The notes beneath the pieces were generated by a model. The model made no database searches, was not told where the DNA came from, and saw only the letters and a list, made by a program, of their open reading frames with translations. 64,000 nt of DNA from assembly GCA_904396155.1 (NCBI GenBank), contig CAJFOI010000012.1, positions 34,691 to 98,690 on the forward strand, given 5' to 3'. Source of the DNA: Candidatus Avispirillum faecium. Its GTDB lineage: Bacteria > Bacillota > Clostridia > Oscillospirales > CAG-272. Below, piece after piece: positions 34,315 through 43,689 of the stretch (position 1 is the first letter of the stretch; each line of letters opens with the position of its first letter). The position numbers and the translations under genes were made by a program.

Positions 34315-36549
34315 TTACTCCATTCCAAGCTGCATATCCGAAAGATCCGGCACAAGCAGAGGTGTGCCCGTTGCAGGGATCTTGATCTTTCTGCATTTGA
34401 CCGCGTCGGGGAAACGCGTCAGCCCCTCCCCATAATATACGCCGGACACAAGCTGCTTTTTTCGCAGCTGAAACAGGATCACGCCCGTGGAGGTGCGGGT
34501 GCTTTTTTCAGGAATGAGGGAAGACTTGATCAGGATCCCCCGTCCCGCATCGGACACAATCAGAAGTTCCATGGGCGCCTGTTCATATACAGCGGCGATC
34601 AAGGGGGCCGCATCGGAATAGGCACCGGTCAGCCGCTTGCGGTTGGACTTGGTCTCGTATGCAGACAAGGGAATGCGTACCCCTTTTCCGTTTTGGAAAA
34701 CAAATATGATGTGATCCCCGCTGCCGCAGGAGGCGTTCATCACCTTCATCAGCATAGGACGCTCGCCTTCTTCAAAATCCAGCTTGCCCGGAAGAAAATC
34801 TCCCAGGGATGAGGCTTTTACCGGATCGAAATCCGAAAGTTTTGCTTTGTACACGCGGCGCTGGTCCGTAAACACCAAAAATTCATCACGGTTTTCGCAG
34901 TCTTCGCTCCACAGAATCTCGTCCCCATCCTTCAGGCGCTGCTCGTCGTTGCCCCGCAGTGACTGTTGGGTGATTTTTTTGAAGTATCCTTCCCGGGTGA
35001 GCACGACGCGGCAGGCATAGTTTTCCACAGTATCCTCTTCTGTGGGCTCTTCCAAATCGTCCGCATAAATCAACTGGGTTTTGCGGGGTCTCCCATATTT
35101 CTTTTTCACCTGCGCAAGCTGCGCAGAAATGCGTGCCTTCAATTTGATCTCATCCGCCAGCGTTTCCTCGATCTCTTCGATCTCCCCTTGAAGACTTTCT
35201 ATTTCATGTACCCGCTGGATCAAATATTCGTGATTCAAGTGGCGCAGCTTGATCTCCGCCACGTATTCCGCCTGTACCTGATCGATGGAAAAGCCCTCCA
35301 TCAGCCGGGGCACCACCTCCGACTCCTTTTCTGTTTCCCGGATGATGCGGATTGCCTTGTCGATATCCAGAAGGATCTTGCTCAGTGCCTTCAAAAGATG
35401 CAGCCGGTCTTTTTTCTTCCCCAGATCAAAGCGAAGCTCTCTGCTTACGCATCCCATCCGGAACCGAATCCATTCCTGCAAAATCCCAATGATCCCAAGC
35501 TGCCGCGGAGAGGAATCGATCAACACGTTGAAATTGCAGGCAAATTCATCCTGCAACGGCGTAAGTCGAAACAACTTCGCCATCACCGCTTCCGGATCCC
35601 CTCCCCTGCGCAAGTCCAGCGTAAGTTTGAATCCGTTCAAATCGATCTCATCCCGCACGTCGGTGATCTCTTTCAGCTTTCCTTCCTTGATCAGATCTAC
35701 GACCTTTTTAATAATCTGTTCAATAGAGGTGGAATATGGGATTTGTAAAATGTCGATGCAGTTGTTTTCCTTGTCATAGCTGTATCTCGCACGCAGCCGC
35801 ACGCTTCCCCGCCCGGTTTCGTAAATGGACCGCATCTGTGCCCGGTCGTACAGCAGCATCCCGCCGCCGGAAAAGTCCGGCGCCTTGATCAGATCCAGCA
35901 TCTTGTCTACCGACAGATTGGGGTTTTTGAGCAGCGCAATGGTGCCGTCGCACACCTCAGCCAGATTGAAGGAACAAATATTGGAGGCCATCCCTACGGC
36001 GATCCCCATGTTGGGAGAAACAAGAATATTGGGAAATGAGGTAGGCAGCAAGGTGGGCTCCGTCGTGGTGTTGTCGTAATTGGGCACCATATCCACCGCG
36101 TCTTTGTCAATACCGGCAAAGATCTCATTGCAGATTTTATCCAGCCGCACTTCCGTATACCGGGAAGCGGCATACGCCATATCCCGGCTGTACTGTTTAC
36201 CAAAAGACCCCTTGGAATCGATAAACGGGTGTAAAAGCGCCTCATTTCCCCGAGTGAGACGCACCAGTGTCTCATAGATCGCAGCGTCCCCGTGGGGATT
36301 GAGATGCATGGTCTGCCCTACTACGTTGGCGCTTTTCGTGCGAGGTCCGCTGAGCAGCCCCATTTTGTACATGGTGTAAAGAAGCTTTCTGTGGGACGGC
36401 TTGAAGCCGTCGATCTCCGGAATGGCACGGGAGATGATTACGCTCATCACGTAAGGCATGTAATTTGTCTCAATGGTTTCCGTAATCGGCTGGTCCACGA
36501 TCTCCGCCTGTATCTGCGGCGCTTCTTCCACTTTTTTCTTTCTCGCCAT
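34315..36549 (-). CDS. DNA topoisomerase IV subunit A-like protein (GyrA/ParC family)
   Basis: Breakage-reunion subunit of a type IIA topoisomerase. The 744-residue protein has YVMSVIISRAIPEIDGFKPSHRK, the quinolone-region helix and catalytic Tyr131 in AYAASRYTEVRL, a coiled-coil and a C-terminal beta-pinwheel. The GyrA box (QRRGGKG) is not found; the nearest run is QRRVYKAKL, favouring a decatenase role, ParC rather than GyrA. Its ATPase partner (ParE/GyrB type) is not next to it, unusual for parC. ATG 36549 follows AAAGGACGG. Confidence 0.88.
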   Translation of the reverse strand: MARKKKVEEAPQIQAEIVDQPITETIETNYMPYVMSVIISRAIPEIDGFKPSHRKLLYTMYKMGLLSGPRTKSANVVGQTMHLNPHGDAAIYETLVRLTRGNEALLHPFIDSKGSFGKQYSRDMAYAASRYTEVRLDKICNEIFAGIDKDAVDMVPNYDNTTTEPTLLPTSFPNILVSPNMGIAVGMASNICSFNLAEVCDGTIALLKNPNLSVDKMLDLIKAPDFSGGGMLLYDRAQMRSIYETGRGSVRLRARYSYDKENNCIDILQIPYSTSIEQIIKKVVDLIKEGKLKEITDVRDEIDLNGFKLTLDLRRGGDPEAVMAKLFRLTPLQDEFACNFNVLIDSSPRQLGIIGILQEWIRFRMGCVSRELRFDLGKKKDRLHLLKALSKILLDIDKAIRIIRETEKESEVVPRLMEGFSIDQVQAEYVAEIKLRHLNHEYLIQRVHEIESLQGEIEEIEETLADEIKLKARISAQLAQVKKKYGRPRKTQLIYADDLEEPTEEDTVENYACRVVLTREGYFKKITQQSLRGNDEQRLKDGDEILWSEDCENRDEFLVFTDQRRVYKAKLSDFDPVKASSLGDFLPGKLDFEEGERPMLMKVMNASCGSGDHIIFVFQNGKGVRIPLSAYETKSNRKRLTGAYSDAAPLIAAVYEQAPMELLIVSDAGRGILIKSSLIPEKSTRTSTGVILFQLRKKQLVSGVYYGEGLTRFPDAVKCRKIKIPATGTPLLVPDLSDMQLGME

Positions 36550-36552
36550 AAA

Positions 36553-37590
36553 TTACGACCGTCCTTTTAGAACTTCACATCCGGCTGCCCGGATAATACG
36601 ATTGTAGAGTGCAAGATATTCGTCCGTCTTCGGCGGCAGGGGCGCATATATCACCGGCACCTGCATATGGTCCGCCTCCCGCAGTACGCGAAACAAATTG
36701 TGCATCTGCGCGGCAGGATCCTCTCTTGCTCCCAGATCCATCACCTGTCTGTCAGCAAAGCGATCCAGATCTTCCGTATAGGCAAGAACGCCGCAGGCAC
36801 CCTGTTGTCCCTTCACAAATGCCGCAAATTCGTCACTGGTCGCATCGACAAGAACCAGTTTCGTCCTTGGCGCATAATGCCGGTATTTCATACCGGGAGA
36901 GGCAGGATGCTCTCCCGCAGCGCCGGGATCCAATACTGCAGGAGAAACATGCACATGCTTTACCACAGATGCCAGTTCCCGAGGGAGAATCTCACCGGGC
37001 CGCAGCAAGACGCATCCGTCCTCAGTCAATCGAATGACTGTGGATTCCACACCGATGGCACACTCGCCCCCATCCAGGATCATATCCACACGTCCGCAAA
37101 GATCGGCCGCCGCATGTGCGGCAGAGGTAGGGGAAGGCGAACCGGAAAGATTGGCACTGGGTGCGGCGACAGGAATGCCGGCGGTGCGGATCAGGGCCCT
37201 CGCCACAGGATGTGCCGGGCAGCGCACCGCTACCGTATCCAGCCCGCCGGTAACAGTGCTGGGAACCACCGGCTTTTTATCCAAAATCACCGTAAGGGGT
37301 CCCGGCATAAACCGCTCTGCCAACTGGTAATAAACAGGCGTGGCAACGGCGAAAGCCTCCGCATCCTTTGGATCGGCCACATGTACAATCAGAGGATTGT
37401 CCCCAGGACGCCCCTTTGCTGCAAAAATTTTCTCTGCGGCTGCAGGATCCAGCGCATTCGCGCCCAGGCCATAGACCGTCTCCGTAGGAAACACTACCAG
37501 TCCGCCTGCACGCAATATTTCTCCGGCACGCTGAAAAATTACCTTATCCGCATCGCCTGCAGGTGCGACAGTGACAATCTCAGTTTTCAT
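36553..37590 (-). CDS. ywlC: L-threonylcarbamoyladenylate synthase (Sua5/YwlC type)
   Basis: Makes threonylcarbamoyl-AMP from Thr, bicarbonate and ATP, the first step of tRNA t6A37 synthesis. The 345-residue protein is the two-domain Sua5 form: a YrdC domain (about 1-205) with LRAGGLVVFPTETVYGLGANA, KGRPGDNPLIVH and APSANLSGSPSPT, then a C-terminal Sua5 domain beginning SPGMKYRHYAPRTKL. Its start overlaps the end of prfA by 11 bases. The prfA-ywlC neighbourhood is common in Firmicutes. Confidence 0.93.
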   Translation of the reverse strand: MKTEIVTVAPAGDADKVIFQRAGEILRAGGLVVFPTETVYGLGANALDPAAAEKIFAAKGRPGDNPLIVHVADPKDAEAFAVATPVYYQLAERFMPGPLTVILDKKPVVPSTVTGGLDTVAVRCPAHPVARALIRTAGIPVAAPSANLSGSPSPTSAAHAAADLCGRVDMILDGGECAIGVESTVIRLTEDGCVLLRPGEILPRELASVVKHVHVSPAVLDPGAAGEHPASPGMKYRHYAPRTKLVLVDATSDEFAAFVKGQQGACGVLAYTEDLDRFADRQVMDLGAREDPAAQMHNLFRVLREADHMQVPVIYAPLPPKTDEYLALYNRIIRAAGCEVLKGRS

Positions 37591-38659
37591 CCCCGCCGGC
37601 TCCCTTCAACCGCTGAGCCGCATCCGCAGTGGCCAGGGCATCGATGACCTGATCCAAATTTCCGTTTACAAAGCTGTCCAACGTGTAAAGTGTCAGACCG
37701 ATCCGATGATCGGAAACTCTCCCCTGAGGAAAATTATAGGTCCGGATCCGTTCGCTGCGGTCGCCCGTACCGACCTGCCCTCTGCGTTCACCGGCAATCT
37801 GCTCCGCCTGTTTTTGCCGTTCCATATCATACAGTTTGGTGCGCAGCAGCTTGAGCGCCTTGTCCCGATTCTTAAACTGGCTGCGCTCCTCCTGACATTC
37901 CACGACGATCCCGGTAGGCTTGTGGATCATACGTACTGCGGACTCCGTCTTGTTTATGTGCTGCCCGCCGGCGCCGCTGGATTTACAGGTTTCTACGATC
38001 AAATCGGCCGGGTTGATTTCCACCTCCACCTCTTCCGCTTCACACAAAACAGCAACAGTAGCCGTCGAAGTGTGGATGCGCCCTGAGGATTCCGTTTCCG
38101 GGACCCGCTGCACCCGATGCACCCCGGACTCGTATTTCAGACGGGAATATGCGCCTTCGCCGGATACCATAAAGGAAATTTCCTTGTACCCTCCAAGTCC
38201 CGTCTCATTTTGAGACAGGACTTCCGTCTTAAAATGGTGGCTTTCCGCATACATGGTATACATGCGAAAAAGAACGCCTGCAAAGAGTGCCGCTTCTTCG
38301 CCGCCGGCACCGGCGCGGATCTCCACGATGACATTTTTGTCATCGTTGGGATCTTTCGGGAGCAGCAAGATCTTCAGCTCTTCTTCCGTCCCGGCAATCC
38401 GCTCCCGCAGCGTGTGATATTCTTCCTGTGCCAGGCTGCGCAGCTCCTCGTCAGATTCCGTTTCCATCAGCTGGGCAGCCTCGGCACATTCCCGGGTGAG
38501 TGTTTCATATAAATCGTACTTTTCTACGATCGGCTGCAGAGACTTGTGCTCCCGCATCAGTTTCTTGTACTGTTCCATATCTGCCATGGTTTCCGGCTTT
38601 GCCAGTTCCGCCTCCACCTGCAGAAAACGGTCTTTTACTTCCTTTAGTTTTTCAATCAT
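37580..38659 (-). CDS. prfA: Peptide chain release factor 1
   Basis: RF1 terminates translation at UAG and UAA. The 359-residue protein has a P-x-T stop-recognition tripeptide, here PET, in QRVPETESSGRIHTSTATV, and the GGQ loop in SSGAGGQHINKTESAVR. The PxT motif distinguishes it from the SPF-containing RF2 at 25975-27087. It sits between an aminopeptidase gene (six-base gap) and ywlC. No hemK/prmC methyltransferase gene is adjacent. Confidence 0.95.
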   Translation of the reverse strand: MIEKLKEVKDRFLQVEAELAKPETMADMEQYKKLMREHKSLQPIVEKYDLYETLTRECAEAAQLMETESDEELRSLAQEEYHTLRERIAGTEEELKILLLPKDPNDDKNVIVEIRAGAGGEEAALFAGVLFRMYTMYAESHHFKTEVLSQNETGLGGYKEISFMVSGEGAYSRLKYESGVHRVQRVPETESSGRIHTSTATVAVLCEAEEVEVEINPADLIVETCKSSGAGGQHINKTESAVRMIHKPTGIVVECQEERSQFKNRDKALKLLRTKLYDMERQKQAEQIAGERRGQVGTGDRSERIRTYNFPQGRVSDHRIGLTLYTLDSFVNGNLDQVIDALATADAAQRLKGAGGDEN

Positions 38660-38665
38660 ACATCC

Positions 38666-40081
38666 TCATTTGCAAAATGCCAGAAATGCTTTATATGTCT
38701 CATACAAATCCAGCTTTGAAATTACTTCAAAGGGAGCATGCATCGACAGTACCGGCACGCCCAAATCCACCGTGTCGATGTTTTCATTTGCGATATACTT
38801 TGCAACGGTCCCGCCGCCGCCCGCGTCGATCTTTCCAAGTTCTGCCGTCTGCCACAAAACATGGTTTCTGGTGAACAGATCGCGGATCTTCCCAACATAT
38901 TCGGCAGAAGCATCGTTGGTGGAATATTTCCCGCCGCTTCCGGTGTATTTAGACAGCACGACGCCGCAGTTGAGCATCGCCGCGTTGCGCTTTTCAAACA
39001 CATCGCTGTAAAGGGGATCATACGCGGCGTTTACATCCGCCGACAGACACATGGAATGGCTTCTGGCAAGCGCAGCATTGCCGCCCAGTGCGCTGCACAA
39101 TTCCCCGATCAAATCCGTGAGCAGGGCGCTCTGCATTCCGGTGGCGCCGTCGCTGCCGGTCTCCTCCTTGTCGGCCAGCACACAGATCACCGTGTGGGTG
39201 CTGTCCCCGCTGTCGATCAGCGCGGTAAGCGCAGGATATGCGCACACCTTGTCGTCATGTCCGTAGGCGCCGATCATACAACGGTCCAAACCGATATCCA
39301 CCGGCCGTCCTGCCGGAACGGCGCACAGCTCCGCCGTCATGAAATCGCTTTCCACCATTCCATATTTTTCGTTGAGGATGCGCATCATGTTCAGACGCAC
39401 CTTGTCCTCCCCGGCCGCCGGTGTTCCATCCTCTTCCAAAAGGGGAGAGGCACCGATGAGCAGATTCAGTCCCTCCCCGGCAAAAGCCTTGTCCAGCGGC
39501 TTTGCTCCTTGCGCCTTTCCAAGATGGGGCAAGAGATCGGTGATGACGAACACAGGATCCCCCGCGTCCTCGCCGATATTCACCTCTACGGTTTCGCCGT
39601 TTTCCTTTGTCACAACCCCGTGAAGCGCCAGGGGAATTGTGGGCCAGTGGTATTTTCGGATCCCGCCGTAATAGTGGGTCTTCAAATACCCCATCCCCTC
39701 TTCCTCAAAAAGCGGGTGCTGCTTGAGATCCAGGCGGGGAGAATCAATATGCGCGGCACTGATACGCACACCCTTGTCAATGGGTTCACTGCCGATGCGA
39801 AAAGCAAACAGCGCCTTCCCCCGGTTGTTGAGATAATACTTGCCGCCAACTTCTACTGCATCTCCCAGCTGATATGGAACATATCCCGCTTCCTGCAGCA
39901 TGGATACAGAAGTCTTTACCGCTTCCCGCTCCGTTTTTGCATGATATAAAAACGTGCTGTATCCGTCCGCATACGCGCCGGCACGCTCCACATCGGAGCC
40001 CTCCATTGTCTCAAACACGCTTTTCTTTTTATAGAGAAGTTGCTCCCGCAAAGCCTCCGCTCTTGTTTTTTCCTCTGCCAT
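38666..40081 (-). CDS. M18 family aminopeptidase
   Basis: A tetrahedral, probably dodecameric zinc aminopeptidase that removes N-terminal (often acidic) residues. The 471-residue chain has the metal-binding sequence AAHIDSPRLDLK, the catalytic/metal segment CVLADKEETGSDGATGMQS and a C-terminal SMHAPFEVISKLDLYET histidine. The start ATG 40081 follows AAAGGAGTT at good spacing; a start seven codons upstream is less supported. It is upstream of prfA and probably co-transcribed with it. Confidence 0.92.
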   Translation of the reverse strand: MAEEKTRAEALREQLLYKKKSVFETMEGSDVERAGAYADGYSTFLYHAKTEREAVKTSVSMLQEAGYVPYQLGDAVEVGGKYYLNNRGKALFAFRIGSEPIDKGVRISAAHIDSPRLDLKQHPLFEEEGMGYLKTHYYGGIRKYHWPTIPLALHGVVTKENGETVEVNIGEDAGDPVFVITDLLPHLGKAQGAKPLDKAFAGEGLNLLIGASPLLEEDGTPAAGEDKVRLNMMRILNEKYGMVESDFMTAELCAVPAGRPVDIGLDRCMIGAYGHDDKVCAYPALTALIDSGDSTHTVICVLADKEETGSDGATGMQSALLTDLIGELCSALGGNAALARSHSMCLSADVNAAYDPLYSDVFEKRNAAMLNCGVVLSKYTGSGGKYSTNDASAEYVGKIRDLFTRNHVLWQTAELGKIDAGGGGTVAKYIANENIDTVDLGVPVLSMHAPFEVISKLDLYETYKAFLAFCK

Positions 40082-40101
40082 TTTTATAACTCCTTTCTGC
40101 A

Positions 40102-40677
40102 CTATGCTTCATAATAAAGGCGTTTATACACATCGATTGCATGTGTGACCTTTTTTACATAATTTTTTGTTTCCTCGTAAGGAATCTGCACAAGCTTTCC
40201 GTTTTCATCCACATACTCTGTATTTTCCAACCAATCGTCTACATTGGCGTGTCCCGCATTATATGCCGCAAACACCTCGTTCCAGCTGCCATACCGCAAA
40301 TACAAGTACGACAAATAGTATGTCCCATATTTTATATTTGTACCGGGATCGTAAAGCATTCCGGCTTCCAGACTCTCCTGTGTCATGGTCATCAGCCAGT
40401 TAAACGTCTCCGGCATGATCTGCATAAGTCCCACTGCACCGGCATCCGACACCGCCCCGGAAGAAAAATCGCTCTCCGTCTTAATGACCGCATAGACCAC
40501 CGGCTCCGGCACACCATACTGTCCCGCGTACTGCTCCACATATTCGCTGTACTCTCTGGGATAGTTTGCCCGGTCCACCTTGTCCCAGATAAACTGAAAC
40601 AAAAAACCGGTGAGGACCGACAAAACCAATATGGAAACAATCACGCCGCTGCGTATCAGGGCTTTTTTATATTTCAA
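40102..40677 (-). CDS. Membrane-anchored lytic transglycosylase (SLT domain)
   Basis: Cleaves the MurNAc-GlcNAc bond of peptidoglycan with formation of an anhydro end. The 191-residue protein has one N-terminal membrane anchor (IVSILVLSVLTGFLFQFIW) and a Slt-type lysozyme-fold domain: YAVIKTESDFSSGAVSDAGAVGLMQIMPET contains the catalytic Glu and the GLMQ motif, and AAYNAGHANVDDWL is the AYNAG motif. The start is TTG at 40677 with GGAGG nine bases upstream. It follows coaE closely. Confidence 0.92.
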   Translation of the reverse strand: MKYKKALIRSGVIVSILVLSVLTGFLFQFIWDKVDRANYPREYSEYVEQYAGQYGVPEPVVYAVIKTESDFSSGAVSDAGAVGLMQIMPETFNWLMTMTQESLEAGMLYDPGTNIKYGTYYLSYLYLRYGSWNEVFAAYNAGHANVDDWLENTEYVDENGKLVQIPYEETKNYVKKVTHAIDVYKRLYYEA

Positions 40678-40694
40678 TACCCAGAACCTCCATT

Positions 40695-41321
40695 CTATGA
40701 TTTCAAAAGCGAAAACCGTCGGATAATATCCACCACCTGTTTGTTCACGTCTGCGATACCATCGTTCAAAATCACCCCGTCGCAGCGCGCTGACAGCGCG
40801 CTGTCCGGCATCTGTGCATCCAGTCTGCGCCGGGCTTCCTCCCTTGATATTCCATCCCGTTCGCAGATTCGCTGCACCAGCAGGGGCAGCGGCGCCTGCA
40901 CGCAAAAAATCAAATCGCACAGTGCATCAAATCCACTCTCAAACAACACCGGTGCATCGATCAACACTGCGCCGGCACCGGCGTGTTTCAGCAAGTCGAT
41001 CCTTTGCAGCGTTGCCTCCTTTATGTATTTGTGGGTGATCGAATTCAGTTGCTGCAGGTGCGCCCCGCCCCCCGGCGCAAATACGATCTTTGCAAGGGCG
41101 CGTCTGTTCAGGTTTCCTGTGGCATCCAAAATGTCACTGCCAAAAACCCGGACGATCTCACAAAGGCAAGGGGATGCCTCTCCCGCCTCCAAAAGAGACC
41201 GGTACACCGCATCCGTATCGATGCCGGGAATCCCCATCTTTTCAAACACCTTACATACATATCCTTTGCCGCTGCCGCTTCTGCCGCACAAACCCACAAC
41301 CCGGATTTTTTTGCCGCTCAT
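40695..41321 (-). CDS. coaE: Dephospho-CoA kinase
   Basis: CoaE phosphorylates the 3'-hydroxyl of dephospho-CoA in the last step of CoA biosynthesis. The 208-residue P-loop kinase has VGLCGRSGSGKGYVCKVFEKMG (Walker A GRSGSGKG), IDTDAVYRSL for acceptor binding, VLIDAPVLFESG and RICERDGISREEARRRLDAQ as lid helix. It is translationally coupled to the upstream oxidoreductase gene through ATGA, and a lytic transglycosylase gene follows. Confidence 0.93.
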   Translation of the reverse strand: MSGKKIRVVGLCGRSGSGKGYVCKVFEKMGIPGIDTDAVYRSLLEAGEASPCLCEIVRVFGSDILDATGNLNRRALAKIVFAPGGGAHLQQLNSITHKYIKEATLQRIDLLKHAGAGAVLIDAPVLFESGFDALCDLIFCVQAPLPLLVQRICERDGISREEARRRLDAQMPDSALSARCDGVILNDGIADVNKQVVDIIRRFSLLKS

Positions 41322-42436
41322 TTTATGCGTACCACTTCCCGCTGACCGCTCTTATCAGACAGATACGCCGCCTCCATCACCGCCTGCACGTGTGCCGCTT
41401 CGTCAAAGGAAGGAGAGACCTCACCTTCTCTGTACACTCCATCCAAAAAGTTGTACATACTTGCAAGATGCCCCCGCAGCCATCCGATGGGCGCCTTCAC
41501 GCCAGGGAATACACCGCCTGGAGCAGGATACCGCCCGCAGCACTCGATTTTCACATATCCCCTTTCCCGCTCCGGCGCAGTATTGTCATAAAACCAAAGA
41601 AAATTGGGCTGCATCAAATTAAAGCGCAGACTGCCTCTCTCCCCGTAAATCTCAAAGGAATGGTCGTCATTGGCGCCACACATGATCTTTCCCACTGTAA
41701 TCGTACCAACAGCGCCGCAGGTAAGTTTCGCCGTAAGATAAAAGGCCTCTTCCGCATTGGTACTCCATTCGCGCCCGTCTCTGCCGCACCGCTTCGGATA
41801 TGCGATCTGACTCCAACCCGTCACTTCCACAAACGAGCCGCAAAGATATTGGATCAAATCTATTGTATGAGATCCCAAATCAAACAGAACTCCGCCGCCG
41901 CAAATTTCCCGATCCTGTTTCCAGCCGGCATTTTTCTTCGGATCGGCAGCGCTGCTGTGGAGAAAAGCTCCCCGAAAGCTGAGGATGCGCCCCAGCCGGC
42001 CGGCATCCGCCAATTCTTTTGCGCGCATTACCGGAAGCAAAAATCTGGTATTGAAAACCACAGCGCAAGTTCTGCCGGACGCCTTTGCCAGTGCTGCGAT
42101 CTCAAAAGCTTCCTCTGCGCTGACACAAAGAGGTTTCTCACAATATATGTGCTTTCCCGCCAGTATTGCTTTTTTCAGGGTCTCATAATGGAATATATTG
42201 GGTGTACAGATATCGATCACATCAATGGCAGGATCCGCAATCATCTCCTCCTGAGACGCATACACGCGCCCCAGTCCGTATCGTTCACAGGCTTCTGCAG
42301 CCGTCTCGGGATGCGCAGTACATACCCCGGTGATTTTCGCAGAAAAGGGCAGCGGCGCATAGTAGTATTTCAAATTTTCCACCGCCCAGGCGTGTGTTTT
42401 CCCCATGCCGCCAAATCCGATCAATCCAATACGCAT
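41318..42436 (-). CDS. Gfo/Idh/MocA family oxidoreductase
   Basis: An NAD(P)-dependent sugar or inositol dehydrogenase of 372 residues. The N-terminal Rossmann fold has MRIGLIGFGGMGKTHAWAV, and the conserved lysine of the family is in HIYCEKPLC. The C-terminal domain has the catalytic histidine pattern GGGVLFDLGSHTIDL. Substrate cannot be inferred; no sugar-pathway genes are adjacent. Start ATG 42436 follows GGAGAGG; 12 further in-frame codons upstream lack support. It is the first gene of the operon with coaE and the transglycosylase. Confidence 0.9.
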   Translation of the reverse strand: MRIGLIGFGGMGKTHAWAVENLKYYYAPLPFSAKITGVCTAHPETAAEACERYGLGRVYASQEEMIADPAIDVIDICTPNIFHYETLKKAILAGKHIYCEKPLCVSAEEAFEIAALAKASGRTCAVVFNTRFLLPVMRAKELADAGRLGRILSFRGAFLHSSAADPKKNAGWKQDREICGGGVLFDLGSHTIDLIQYLCGSFVEVTGWSQIAYPKRCGRDGREWSTNAEEAFYLTAKLTCGAVGTITVGKIMCGANDDHSFEIYGERGSLRFNLMQPNFLWFYDNTAPERERGYVKIECCGRYPAPGGVFPGVKAPIGWLRGHLASMYNFLDGVYREGEVSPSFDEAAHVQAVMEAAYLSDKSGQREVVRIK

Positions 42437-42477
42437 GACATCCTCTCCATTTGCTGTGCAATTTCCATACAAAGATT

Positions 42478-42521
42478 AGTTTAGCATATTTTTACCAATG
42501 ATTCAATGGCTTTCATTGAAT
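42478..42521 (-). promoter_or_regulatory. Promoter with overlapping dyad upstream of the oxidoreductase operon
   Basis: Minus-strand TTGAAT (42506-42501), 17-base spacer, TAAACT (42483-42478). An inverted repeat ATTCAATG-N5-CATTGAAT (42501-42521) covers the minus-35 box, the arrangement of a repressor operator. Confidence 0.55.
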
Positions 42522-42592
42522 TCCTCGCGATTTTCCCGGACAAAGTAGTTGTGGGGTAAAAGTTCATACCGCTTTTTCACAGGCAATTTTGT

Positions 42593-42621
42593 TTGACAAA
42601 TGCCTGCTTATTTGTTATAAT
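42593..42621 (+). promoter_or_regulatory. Perfect consensus sigma-A promoter for holB
   Basis: TTGACA (42593-42598), 17-base spacer, TATAAT (42616-42621), 29 bases before the ATG. Confidence 0.85.
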
Positions 42622-42650
42622 TATTTATACGAAGTTTTGCGGAGGATGGG

Positions 42651-43658
42651 ATGGAGCATTTTTTGGATGCCGTATACGGAAATGAAAGAGCAAGACGCCT
42701 CATCGGCCGCGACATTTTAGATGGAAAGCAGCACCATGCATATATCCTGGAAGGTCCGACGGGCAGCGGAAAACATTTGCTGGCACAGGAAATTGCAAAA
42801 TCGCTCTTGTGCCGGCGTGAGAAACCGAATGTCCTTCCCTGCGGGATCTGCCCCCTTTGCCGAAAGATCGACGCCTTGTCCTGCACCGATGTTCTCTATA
42901 TAAACAGCGGCGAGCGGGCGACCATCTCTGTAGAAACTGTGCGGGAGGCCCTTGCTTCCCTTGCATATGCCCCTGACGAGGGAAATTACAAAGTCTACAT
43001 CATCGAAGACGGAGAAAAAATGACGGTGCAGGCACAAAATGCGTTGCTTCTCTCTCTGGAAGAACCCCCGGCATACGCGGTGTTTTTGCTGCTGGTCAAC
43101 GATGCTGCTGCGCTTTTGGAAACCATTCGCAGCCGGTGTACAATTTTTTCCATGGAGCGTTTCTCTGAGGACGCCCTCTTTGCATATTTACAGAAAAAAA
43201 ACAGTACATACTCCCGAGAACGCCTGCAAAAGGCGGCGGCGCTGTCCGGCGGCTGCATCGGTGCAGCGGAAATTTTTCTTTCAGGAACAGACGACATCGC
43301 CGTGCTGGCCGACGCGGCGGAAAAATGGGTATCCCTGCTTTGCACGGGATCTGCCGCAGAAGCATTTGTATATTGCTCCGGCATAAAGTACACCCGGGGA
43401 GAGATGGACATCTTTTTGCAGGATGCCATGACCGCTGTGCGAAATCGCATTGCCGCAAAGATAGGATATGAGGAGTTTTTATTTTCTCAAGGGGCAAAGC
43501 AGCTGCCAGATGCGTCCCAAAATACTTTAAGCAGGCTAAGCGCACTTTATGACGCCATGTATAATGCCTGGGAAGAAATCGTACATGCAAACGCTTCTGC
43601 GTATCTCGTGCTGTGTACGCTTACGGAAAAGCATTTTTTCGATAATTTGGATAGTTGA
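42651..43658 (+). CDS. holB: DNA polymerase III subunit delta-prime
   Basis: Part of the clamp loader that places the sliding clamp on DNA. The 335-residue AAA+ protein has ILEGPTGSGKHLLAQEIA (P-loop), the four-cysteine zinc module CRREKPNVLPCGICPLC, VYIIEDGEKMTVQAQNALLLSLEEPP (Walker B and SRC region, IRSRC). Its P-loop GPTGSGKH is intact, whereas E. coli delta-prime is degenerate, as usual in Firmicutes. A good GGAGG precedes ATG 42651, and yaaT follows, the same pair as in Bacillus (holB-yaaT). Confidence 0.93.
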   Translation: MEHFLDAVYGNERARRLIGRDILDGKQHHAYILEGPTGSGKHLLAQEIAKSLLCRREKPNVLPCGICPLCRKIDALSCTDVLYINSGERATISVETVREALASLAYAPDEGNYKVYIIEDGEKMTVQAQNALLLSLEEPPAYAVFLLLVNDAAALLETIRSRCTIFSMERFSEDALFAYLQKKNSTYSRERLQKAAALSGGCIGAAEIFLSGTDDIAVLADAAEKWVSLLCTGSAAEAFVYCSGIKYTRGEMDIFLQDAMTAVRNRIAAKIGYEEFLFSQGAKQLPDASQNTLSRLSALYDAMYNAWEEIVHANASAYLVLCTLTEKHFFDNLDS

Positions 43659-43689
43659 AATAGTTGAATGAAATAAACTGGAGAAACAC

